A program made the translations under genes and the position numbers. Below, one piece after another: positions 1 to 6,144 of a stretch of 13,814 nucleotides of DNA. The notes beneath the pieces were generated by a model. That model saw nothing but the letters and a program-made list of their open reading frames with translations. It did not search any database and was not told where the DNA came from. How positions within the stretch are numbered: position 1 is the stretch's first letter; every line of letters begins with the position of its first letter. The stretch is from contig JAIRVN010000107.1 of the NCBI GenBank assembly GCA_031253875.1, forward strand, positions 1 to 13,814, written 5' to 3'. The stretch comes from Deltaproteobacteria bacterium (GTDB taxonomy: Bacteria > Desulfobacterota > Desulfovibrionia > Desulfovibrionales > Desulfovibrionaceae).

Positions 1-1068
1 GCGGCGGATGCCGGAACCGTGTACCTGACGGAAAACGGCATGCTGCATTTCGCCCACACCCAGAACGATACGCTCTTCCCCGGCTCGGCGGTCAACAAGC
101 ATTTGTACGCCAAGGCCAGCATGCCCATCAGCCGGCAATCCATTGCCGGATATGTGGCCAGCACCAAACAGGCGCTCAACCTGGGCAACGTGCGCAAGCT
201 GCCGCCGAATGTGCCTTTTTCTTTCAATCCCGCTTTTGACGATGCCACCGGCTACCATACCCAATCCATGCTCACGCTGCCGCTGATTGATCGCCACGGC
301 GAGGTCCGGGGGGTGCTGCAGCTCATCAACAGCATGGAAGGCCGCAAAATTGTGCCTTTTGCCGCGGATCTGCTGCTCAGCCTGGAACGCCTGGCGCAAA
401 TCGCCACGGAAGCGGTGGAACGGGGGCTTATGGCCAACGAACTTATTTTGCGCATGGTGCGCATTGCCGCCCTGCGCGACCCGCGTGAGACGGCAAGCCA
501 TGTCCAGCGTGTCGGGGCGTATGCGGCGGAGTTGTATCACCGCTGGGCCGAACGCCGGGGGGTGGACATCGGAGAATTAAAACGCGCTAAAGACAGGCTC
601 CGTCTGGCCGCCATGCTGCACGACATCGGCAAGGTGGGCATTGAGGACGCTGTGCTCAAAAAACCGGGCCGCCTTGATCCGGCGGAACGTGCAATTATGG
701 AGCAGCATTGCGCCCTGGGCGCGAAGCTGTTTGTCAATCTGAGCATGGATGTGGATGCCGAAGCCCGTGAGGTGGCGCTGCACCATCATCAGAAATGGGA
801 CGGCACGGGCTATACCGGATCGGAGGAGTTTCCGCATCTGGGCGGCGAACATATCCCCCTTGCCGCGCGCATTGTCGCGGTAGCGGACGTGTACGACGCC
901 CTGGTCTCGCGGCGCTGCTACAAGGAGGCTTGGGACGACGGCAAGGCGCTGCATATCCTCAAGGAAGATGCGGGGATACATTTTGATCCGGAAATTGTGG
1001 AATGTTTTCTGGAAATTCAGGATATTATAGCAGCGATCAGAAACCGTTATCCGGAGACAGAAGCCTAG
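1..1068 (+). CDS. GAF / HD-GYP domain protein, 5' end outside the window (partial)
   Basis: This is the C-terminal part of a signalling protein; the frame is open to base 1 (AADAG before the GTG at 19), so the start lies upstream. Counting that GTG as residue 1, roughly residues 1-135 look like the end of a GAF sensory domain (ADAGTVYL at the edge, QNDTLF, then GEVRGVLQLIN). A short helix leads to an HD-GYP domain: RDPRETASHVQRV, the HD pair H201-D202 in HDIGK, HHH 255-257, and ARIVAVADVYDAL. HD-GYP proteins hydrolyse cyclic di-GMP in the cytosol. The signature reads GYT (264-266) instead of GYP. I recall GYTG as common in the GAF-linked RDPxET subgroup, so activity is plausible but unproven. 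It ends in TAG, 110 nt before asd on the same strand. Family confidence is high; substrate is inferred. Confidence 0.9.
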   Translation, partial: AADAGTVYLTENGMLHFAHTQNDTLFPGSAVNKHLYAKASMPISRQSIAGYVASTKQALNLGNVRKLPPNVPFSFNPAFDDATGYHTQSMLTLPLIDRHGEVRGVLQLINSMEGRKIVPFAADLLLSLERLAQIATEAVERGLMANELILRMVRIAALRDPRETASHVQRVGAYAAELYHRWAERRGVDIGELKRAKDRLRLAAMLHDIGKVGIEDAVLKKPGRLDPAERAIMEQHCALGAKLFVNLSMDVDAEAREVALHHHQKWDGTGYTGSEEFPHLGGEHIPLAARIVAVADVYDALVSRRCYKEAWDDGKALHILKEDAGIHFDPEIVECFLEIQDIIAAIRNRYPETEA

Positions 1069-1121
1069 GCAGGCCTTCCGTCAACATTGCAGCGCTGATC
1101 AGGGAGTTGGCAAAGGCGGCG

Positions 1122-1138
1122 GCTCCATGCTAAGGAGC
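1122..1138. other. Small inverted repeat upstream of asd
   Basis: GCTCC (1122-1126) and GGAGC (1134-1138) form a 5-bp stem with a 7-nt loop in the 110-nt gap between the HD-GYP gene and asd. No T-run follows, so it is not a convincing intrinsic terminator. The rest of the gap shows only the asd ribosome-binding site; no riboswitch-like structure was recognised. Confidence 0.2.
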
Positions 1139-1178
1139 AGGGTCATTAGCGTAATCTCAGCCGGAGCAGGAGAACACC

Positions 1179-2225
1179 ATGTCCAAGCAGTGCCGTCTTG
1201 CCGTCGTTGGCGCCACAGGCGCCGTAGGCCGCGAAATGCTTTCCACGCTTGCCGCGCGCAAGTTTCCCGCCACTTCCGTGACAGCGCTGGCCTCTGCCCG
1301 CTCCGCAGGGAACAAGGCGCCGTTTGCCGATGGCGAACTGACCGTGCGTGAGCTGACTGCCGAGTCTTTCAAAGACATCGATCTGGCGATTTTTTCCGCC
1401 GGCGGCGGCACTTCCGAACAATTTGCCCCCCACGCCGTGGCTGCCGGCTGCGTCGTGGTCGACAACTCTTCGGCGTGGCGCATGGATGACCGCTGTCCTC
1501 TGGTTGTGCCCGAAGTGAACGCGCATGCGCTGGACAAGCATCGCGGCATTATCGCCAATCCCAACTGTTCGACCATCCAGATGGTGGTGGCGCTCAAACC
1601 CCTGCATGACGCGGCCCGCATCCGCCGCGTGGTGGTCTCCACCTACCAGGCCGTCTCCGGCACGGGACAGAAGGCTATTACCGAACTGGAAACGCAGGTG
1701 CGCCAGCTTTTCAACATGCAGGAGCCGGAAATCAAGGTGTATCCCCACCGTATCGCCTTCAACTGCCTGCCGCACATCGATGTCTTCCTGGAAAACGACT
1801 ACACGAAGGAAGAGATGAAGATGACGCGGGAAACCGTCAAAATCATGGAAGACCCGAAAATCGCGGTTACCGCCACCTGCGTGCGTGTGCCGGTTTTCTA
1901 CGGCCATTCGGAATCGGTCAATATAGAAACCGAAAAAAAGCTCACCCCCGCCCAGGCACGCGCCATTCTGTCGCAGGCGCCGGGCGTGCAGGTCTACGAC
2001 AACCCGGGCCAGAAGATGTACCCCATGCCCTTGGATGCCGCCGGAGAGGATGCCGTCTTTGTGGGCCGTCTCCGCGAGGACGAATCTATCGCCAACGGCC
2101 TGAACATGTGGATTGTGGCCGATAACATCCGTAAGGGGGCTGCCCTGAATGCCGTACAGATCGCGGAAGAACTGCTCGCACGCAATCTGCTGCGCGTACA
2201 GGACAGAAACGCCTTTCTTGCCTGA
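1179..2225 (+). CDS. asd: Aspartate-semialdehyde dehydrogenase
   Basis: A 348-residue enzyme that reduces aspartyl phosphate to aspartate 4-semialdehyde with NADPH in the cytosol, the branch point to lysine/diaminopimelate, threonine and methionine. The N-terminal Rossmann loop is GATGAVGREML. The catalytic cysteine is C130 in NPNCSTIQ, followed by VSTYQAVSGTG and the substrate-binding arginine and catalytic histidine in RVPVFYGHSE (R236, H243). The C-terminus has the usual NGLNMWIVADNIRKGAALNAVQIAEELL helix region. Length fits the family (about 335-370). The ATG is set by AGGAG at 1168-1172, six bases upstream. It heads a probable operon with the aminotransferase 20 nt downstream. No lysine riboswitch or attenuator was recognised upstream. 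Confidence 0.97.
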   Translation: MSKQCRLAVVGATGAVGREMLSTLAARKFPATSVTALASARSAGNKAPFADGELTVRELTAESFKDIDLAIFSAGGGTSEQFAPHAVAAGCVVVDNSSAWRMDDRCPLVVPEVNAHALDKHRGIIANPNCSTIQMVVALKPLHDAARIRRVVVSTYQAVSGTGQKAITELETQVRQLFNMQEPEIKVYPHRIAFNCLPHIDVFLENDYTKEEMKMTRETVKIMEDPKIAVTATCVRVPVFYGHSESVNIETEKKLTPAQARAILSQAPGVQVYDNPGQKMYPMPLDAAGEDAVFVGRLREDESIANGLNMWIVADNIRKGAALNAVQIAEELLARNLLRVQDRNAFLA

Positions 2226-2245
2226 GCACGGCAGAGACAACGCGC

Positions 2246-3181
2246 ATGGATGTACTGAACGCAACCGACTATCTTGAGCGCATGCTGGCCGCGCCCCGTC
2301 CGGGAAGCGCAAAGATCCTGGCTTTTCTTGACTACCGGGTAGGCGCTATCTGTAACGAGCCGAAACTGCTGTTGATTCCGCTGGACGATCACCTCTGCCA
2401 TCGCGGCGACGGCGTGTTCGAAACCGTGTCCTACCGCGAGCGACGCGTGTTGTTGCTCGACGCCCACCTCGAACGCCTGCGCAATTCGGCAGGGGCTTTG
2501 CAGCTCGTCCCGCCCTGTCCGTGGGAAGAGCTGCGCGCCCTGATTCTGGACGTGGCGCGCGCCGGCGGGGTGGAACAAGGATCCCTGCGCATCCTGCTTG
2601 GCCGTGGTCCGGGAGGTTTCGGCATTTCTCCGACGGAATGCCCCACTGCGAGCCTGTACATCATCGCGATGCATTCCTCGGATTTGCCGGAAACAACGTA
2701 TACGAAAGGCTTCAGCGCCTGCCGCAGTTCCATACCGGCGCGCAGCTATCTTGCGCACATCAAGAATACCAATTATCTGCCCAATGTACTGATGACGGAA
2801 GAAGCGCGCCGACGAGGGTATGACATCCCTCTTTCCTTTGACGACAAGGGCAATCTTGCGGAATCCGCCATAGCCAATGTGGGTCTTGTGGACGCGCAGG
2901 GCGCCTTGGCGGTGCCGGAATTCACCCATTCGTTGCCGGGAACCACAGTGCTCAAGGCTCTGGAACTGGCCAAAACGCATATGCCTGTAAGCACGCGCCC
3001 CGTGCCGGAAGAAGAGATATACGCCGCGCGGGAGTTTTTGTTCTTCAGCACTTCTCCAGGCTGTGTGCCCATTACCAGCTATGAGGGACGCCCCATCCAC
3101 GACGGGCAGCCCGGTCCGGTGGCCAGACTTTTACGGCAGAGCCTGCGAGAAGTCTTGCTGCGGGAAGGGACTCCCTTGTAA
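2246..3181 (+). CDS. Class-IV PLP-dependent aminotransferase / aminodeoxychorismate lyase-like protein
   Basis: A 311-residue fold-type IV PLP enzyme. Signature stretches are RGDGVFETV (R53), RILLGRGPGGFG, the Schiff-base lysine K173 in HIKNTNYLPNVL, and GNLAESAIANVGLV followed by SLPGTT. Members include branched-chain aminotransferase, D-amino-acid aminotransferase and 4-amino-4-deoxychorismate lyase (PabC). The RG-PGG-G stretch after the RILL strand leans towards the PabC-like group, but sequence alone does not decide the substrate, so no symbol is given. The start is 20 nt after the asd stop with only a weak purine-rich stretch upstream (GGCAGAGA), consistent with translation coupled to asd. 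It ends in TAA at 3179-3181, 16 nt before the glycosyltransferase. A role in amino-acid or folate metabolism is the family expectation. Confidence 0.88.
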   Translation: MDVLNATDYLERMLAAPRPGSAKILAFLDYRVGAICNEPKLLLIPLDDHLCHRGDGVFETVSYRERRVLLLDAHLERLRNSAGALQLVPPCPWEELRALILDVARAGGVEQGSLRILLGRGPGGFGISPTECPTASLYIIAMHSSDLPETTYTKGFSACRSSIPARSYLAHIKNTNYLPNVLMTEEARRRGYDIPLSFDDKGNLAESAIANVGLVDAQGALAVPEFTHSLPGTTVLKALELAKTHMPVSTRPVPEEEIYAAREFLFFSTSPGCVPITSYEGRPIHDGQPGPVARLLRQSLREVLLREGTPL

Positions 3182-3197
3182 ATGCGAACAGAAAAAC

Positions 3198-4367
3198 ATG
3201 GCGTCCATGTCCTTGCGGCGTGAGCGCGCAGGTGTCCCGATGCTCTTTGTGTTGCTTGACCTCCATCCCCAACCGGAACCCTCGCAGCAACGCGTCTTGG
3301 CGTTGCTGCGCGCCCTGGTGCAGACAGAGCCCTTCACTCCTTTGCTCATCTGCCGTAAAAATTCCCTCCTGGCCGACAGAGCCGCAGCAGAAGGGTTGCC
3401 GATGCTGGCCCTGGGAAGCAGCCGGCCCTTGCATCCCGTTTCCCTATTGCGCATCTGGCTGCGCTTGCGTCCACACCGCCGGGTGATACTGCAAAGTTTC
3501 GGAGAACAGGCGGCCGTGCTTGCCAATCTGTTGGCCGCGCGGCGCAGACCTGGCCGGACAATAGTGCTGCATACCCGCTTTTTCACGCCCGGCATGCGCC
3601 GTCCCATGCTGCAAAAAAGCTACGCCGCGGCAGACGCCATTGTGTGCGGCAGCTCCACAATCGCCAAACTCGTGCAGCAGGAAAACGAGCTCCCGTCTGA
3701 CACATTCCGCATCATCCCGCCCGGAACCAAACACAGCGACTACTCTGAGCGCATGGCTCAACGCAACGGCCGCGTCGCCATCTGCATGCCCGGAGCCTTG
3801 ACGGAAGGACACGGGCAGGCATCTTTGGTGCATGCCATGGCGGCGCTCTGGCAGGTGGAGGATTTGCCGCCTTGGGAAGTGCGCCTGGCAGGTACGGGTC
3901 CCATGTTTCATTTTTTGCTTGACGAAGCGCAAAAACTCGGTGTGCTGGATCGTCTCGCCATACTGGGCGAGCAGGATATGCACGACGTGCTTCCGCATTG
4001 CAAGCTGCTTGTCCTGCCGCCCGGCGAACTGGTCTACGCGCCGGCGCTGGCCGGCGGCTGGGCCGTGGGGCTGCCCGTCATCTGTCCTGCCCTGCCCGCC
4101 GCGATCGAGCTGGTGCGTGACGGGGAAAATGCTCTGCTTGTAGCGCCGGACAATCCCCAGGCGCTGGCTTCCGCCATGCTGCGTATCATCCGTGACGCCA
4201 AGCTGGCGGAAAAACTTGTGCAAGGCGGCAGAAACGCACTGGCGTCCGTGTCCGAAGAACGCATGATCGCGGACAATTTCGCCCTGTGCCGGGAACTTAT
4301 CGCCAGCCACACCTGGGTTGCGGGCTCTTCCGTACCCGCGCAAGACGTCGGCGCCGGGCAACCGTGA
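3198..4367 (+). CDS. GT-B fold glycosyltransferase (GT4-like)
   Basis: About 389 residues from the ATG at 3198. The N-terminal half has the leading strand MLFVLLDLHPQPEPSQQR and ADAIVCGSSTIAKLVQQ, a typical acceptor-side helix. The C-terminal half has the interdomain RIIPPGTKHSDYSE, PGALTEGHGQASLVHAM, VRLAGTGP, LAILGEQDMHDVLPHCKLLVLP, then GLPVICPALPAAIELVRDGENALLVAPDNPQALA, the nucleotide-sugar site of GT4-type transferases. The usual EX7E pair is incomplete: E277 is present but the second position is A285. It probably moves a sugar from a nucleotide donor onto a surface glycan; donor and acceptor are unknown. The frame is open upstream to 3063, inside the aminotransferase gene, so the start is uncertain: 3207 and 3240 are alternative ATGs, and none has a strong ribosome-binding site. 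It converges with gmhB, 7 nt apart. Confidence 0.85.
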   Translation: MASMSLRRERAGVPMLFVLLDLHPQPEPSQQRVLALLRALVQTEPFTPLLICRKNSLLADRAAAEGLPMLALGSSRPLHPVSLLRIWLRLRPHRRVILQSFGEQAAVLANLLAARRRPGRTIVLHTRFFTPGMRRPMLQKSYAAADAIVCGSSTIAKLVQQENELPSDTFRIIPPGTKHSDYSERMAQRNGRVAICMPGALTEGHGQASLVHAMAALWQVEDLPPWEVRLAGTGPMFHFLLDEAQKLGVLDRLAILGEQDMHDVLPHCKLLVLPPGELVYAPALAGGWAVGLPVICPALPAAIELVRDGENALLVAPDNPQALASAMLRIIRDAKLAEKLVQGGRNALASVSEERMIADNFALCRELIASHTWVAGSSVPAQDVGAGQP

Positions 4368-4374
4368 GCTGCAA

Positions 4375-4983
4375 TCACCGCTGTCCGAGTGCCTCGTGTC
4401 TTGGCGTGTCTGCCAAAAAATCCACAGCAGCCGCAAGGTCTACGGCCACGGCATGTGGCAGGTCCGGGGACGAGGAGGCGTGTGGCGTCCAAAAACCGGC
4501 GTCCGGCAGCGGCAGACCGAGTTCGGCGGCGTGGTCGCGGCCCTTGCCGGTCAGCACAAGCACAGTACGCAGCCCGGCTGCGCGGCTGAAACGCACGTCA
4601 TCGCTCTTGTCGCCAATCATGGCCGTGTGCGCCGCCTGCAGTCCGTGACGTCCGCGCAGCGCATCCCACATGCCTGTCCGCGGCTTGCGGCAGGCGCAGT
4701 TTTTTTCCGGGCTGTGGGGACAGAACAGCATGTCTGTAAAATGCACGTCATGCACGGCCAAAAGTTGCGCCAGGCGTTCGTTGCAGGCCTGGACGCTTTC
4801 CATGCTGAAATAGCCGCGCCCCACGCCGGACTGGTTGCTGACCATATACAAACGGCATCCTGCCCGCACAAGACGGCGCAACGCCGGCGCAACGCCGGGC
4901 AGCAGCGCGAGTTGCGCGGGATCGGACAGATAGTGCCTGTCCTCGATCAAGGTGCCGTCGCGATCGAACAGGATGTCGCGCAT
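4375..4983 (-). CDS. gmhB: D-glycero-D-manno-heptose-1,7-bisphosphate 7-phosphatase (HAD family)
   Basis: A 202-residue HAD-superfamily phosphatase of the histidinol-phosphatase/GmhB type. It removes the 7-phosphate of heptose bisphosphate in ADP-heptose synthesis for the lipopolysaccharide inner core, in the cytosol. Motif I is DRDGT with nucleophile D7 and acid/base D9; motif II is VSNQSGVGRGYF (S49); K100 follows the zinc loop CPHSPEKNCACRKP (C88, H90, C96, C98); motif IV is GDKSDD (D125, D129). The zinc loop is of the short form, with five residues between His and the first Cys of the pair. It lies 13 nt downstream of the family-2 glycosyltransferase and is presumably co-transcribed with it. 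A GAGAA stretch lies about eight bases before the ATG. The C-terminal 40 residues after the HAD core are not recognised. Two copies of an 11-nt repeat lie in the coding sequence. Confidence 0.92.
   Translation of the reverse strand: MRDILFDRDGTLIEDRHYLSDPAQLALLPGVAPALRRLVRAGCRLYMVSNQSGVGRGYFSMESVQACNERLAQLLAVHDVHFTDMLFCPHSPEKNCACRKPRTGMWDALRGRHGLQAAHTAMIGDKSDDVRFSRAAGLRTVLVLTGKGRDHAAELGLPLPDAGFWTPHASSSPDLPHAVAVDLAAAVDFLADTPRHEALGQR
4874..4895. repeat. Tandem 11-nt direct repeat inside gmhB
   Basis: CGGCGCAACGC occurs twice back to back (4874-4884 and 4885-4895) in the part of gmhB coding for APALRRL. The unit is not a multiple of three, so gain or loss of one copy would shift the frame. With only two copies, slippage is possible but not predicted to be frequent. 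Confidence 0.6.
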
Positions 4984-4996
4984 TCTTTATTCTCTA

Positions 4997-5944
4997 TTAT
5001 TGTGTCGCATGTCTGGACGCCCTGCCGAGTGTGGCCCGCATCTTGTCCATGGTCCCGGCATCAGGTTTTCTGCCGCTTTCGTTAAAAAGCGCAAGGCAAT
5101 ATGACAGAGCGCCATGAAGTCTGCCGTAGTCGTCATTTTCACGCATTTCCACATAGGAGCCGCGTATGCTTTCCACCTCATATTTGAGTGGAACGTTCAA
5201 TGCGCGTAAGCCATGTTCGTACAAGAACACATTGAGGGCGAATATGCCCTCGTCTTTTTTGCTGCCGACATTTCTGCTGTGCGTGGCTATTTTCCAGGCG
5301 TTGTACTCCGCATGCTTCCCCCCGTCGGCATCCAGCCGTTCCAGCAGGTCAGCCGCTTCATAGCTGAACTTGCGGATGCCCGCATGGTGGCAGCGCAGAC
5401 AATAATCCGCGTCTTCCTCGCCGTACAAACCATAATCCTCGCTGAAATAGCCGATGCGCTCACGGATTTTTTTGCCAACGATAAAGCCTTCGCCGGACAG
5501 GGATACAGGCATGCTCCACATAGTTCCGTACGCCGTATCGAACCTGTTGTGCGGCGAGGCGCAGTTCCAAACAGGCCCGGTAATGGAACTATAGCGATAT
5601 GTTCCCCAGGCGGAATAAATGCTCTCAAGCCAATTGTCCGCGATGGGTTTGATATCGTTGTCGACTTTCATGAAAAACGGGGCATCCGCGCTTTTCCATC
5701 CGAGATTGCAGGCACAGGAAACCCCGTAATTTCTATCGAGGATAAAAAGCTTGTCGATGACCTTTTTGTCTTGCAAATGCAGCAGTTCTTTGCGCAGATC
5801 CGCCTCGCTGCCGTTGTCGACAACCGTCAGAATGAAAGGGGATCGTGTTTTTGCCCTGAGAGCGGTCAGCGTTGCCAGTGTCTCATCGGGTCTGTTGAAG
5901 ACAGGGACTGTGATGTTCGTGAGCGGGCATATCCTGTGCGCCAT
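4997..5944 (-). CDS. Family 2 (GT-A) glycosyltransferase
   Basis: 315 residues. The N-terminal GT-A core reads TNITVPVFNRPDETLATLTAL, VVDNGSEADL, LDRNYGVSCACNLGWK and then the metal/nucleotide-sugar motif D95-N96-D97 in KVDNDIKPIADNWL. Further on, SGEGFIVGKKIRERIGYFSEDYGLYGEEDADYCLRCHHAG is the conserved acceptor-site region with E176-E177-D178. The last hundred residues are less typical and not recognised. No membrane segment is visible, so it is probably cytosolic or peripheral. It likely adds a sugar to a surface polysaccharide or lipopolysaccharide; donor and acceptor are unknown. The ATG at 5944 is supported by GGAG about nine bases upstream. It is the first gene of a two-gene unit with gmhB, which makes a role in heptose-containing lipopolysaccharide the best guess. 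Confidence 0.9.
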   Translation of the reverse strand: MAHRICPLTNITVPVFNRPDETLATLTALRAKTRSPFILTVVDNGSEADLRKELLHLQDKKVIDKLFILDRNYGVSCACNLGWKSADAPFFMKVDNDIKPIADNWLESIYSAWGTYRYSSITGPVWNCASPHNRFDTAYGTMWSMPVSLSGEGFIVGKKIRERIGYFSEDYGLYGEEDADYCLRCHHAGIRKFSYEAADLLERLDADGGKHAEYNAWKIATHSRNVGSKKDEGIFALNVFLYEHGLRALNVPLKYEVESIRGSYVEMRENDDYGRLHGALSYCLALFNESGRKPDAGTMDKMRATLGRASRHATQ

Positions 5945-5978
5945 GTAGTATTGCTCCGAATAGTAATGCGTGGATGTT

Positions 5979-6007
5979 ATGGTAACGCGAAAAACACCTT
6001 ATGACAA
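5979..6007 (-). promoter_or_regulatory. Candidate sigma-70 promoter for the glycosyltransferase-gmhB unit
   Basis: On the minus strand TTGTCA (6002-6007, 5 of 6 consensus) and TACCAT (5979-5984, 4 of 6) are separated by exactly 17 nt, about 35 nt upstream of the glycosyltransferase start. It lies in the 200-nt divergent gap shared with the kinase gene. Prediction by eye only. Confidence 0.45.
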
Positions 6008-6041
6008 TGTGAGGCGGCAAGGGTTGATGCCGGAATGCACC

Positions 6042-6069
6042 TTGCTTCCAGCAACAAATCTGTTAGAAT
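6042..6069 (+). promoter_or_regulatory. Candidate sigma-70 promoter for the hybrid kinase
   Basis: TTGCTT (6042-6047, 3 of 6) and TAGAAT (6064-6069, 5 of 6) are 16 nt apart, about 75 nt upstream of the chosen ATG at 6145. The -10 hexamer is good and the -35 weak. Nothing else was recognised in the gap 5945-6144. Confidence 0.4.
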
Positions 6070-6144
6070 AAGAAAGGTTGTGTCAGCCTCCGCTTGAAAA
6101 TCCGCGTAGCCGGAGCACCTGAACCTTTGCAGTCGGGAAGATGC

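Noticed and set aside
1146..2312. Open reading frame of 388 codons antisense to asd
   Set aside because: It mirrors asd in a G+C-rich gene, has no recognisable domain and overlaps a certain gene completely.
3063..3197. Glycosyltransferase start within the aminotransferase gene
   Set aside because: The extra 45 residues are an out-of-frame reading of the conserved aminotransferase end and look unlike a glycosyltransferase N-terminus.
6094..6144. TTG start giving 17 extra residues on the hybrid kinase
   Set aside because: No ribosome-binding site precedes the TTG; the ATG at 6145 has GGGAAG upstream and begins right at the first membrane helix.
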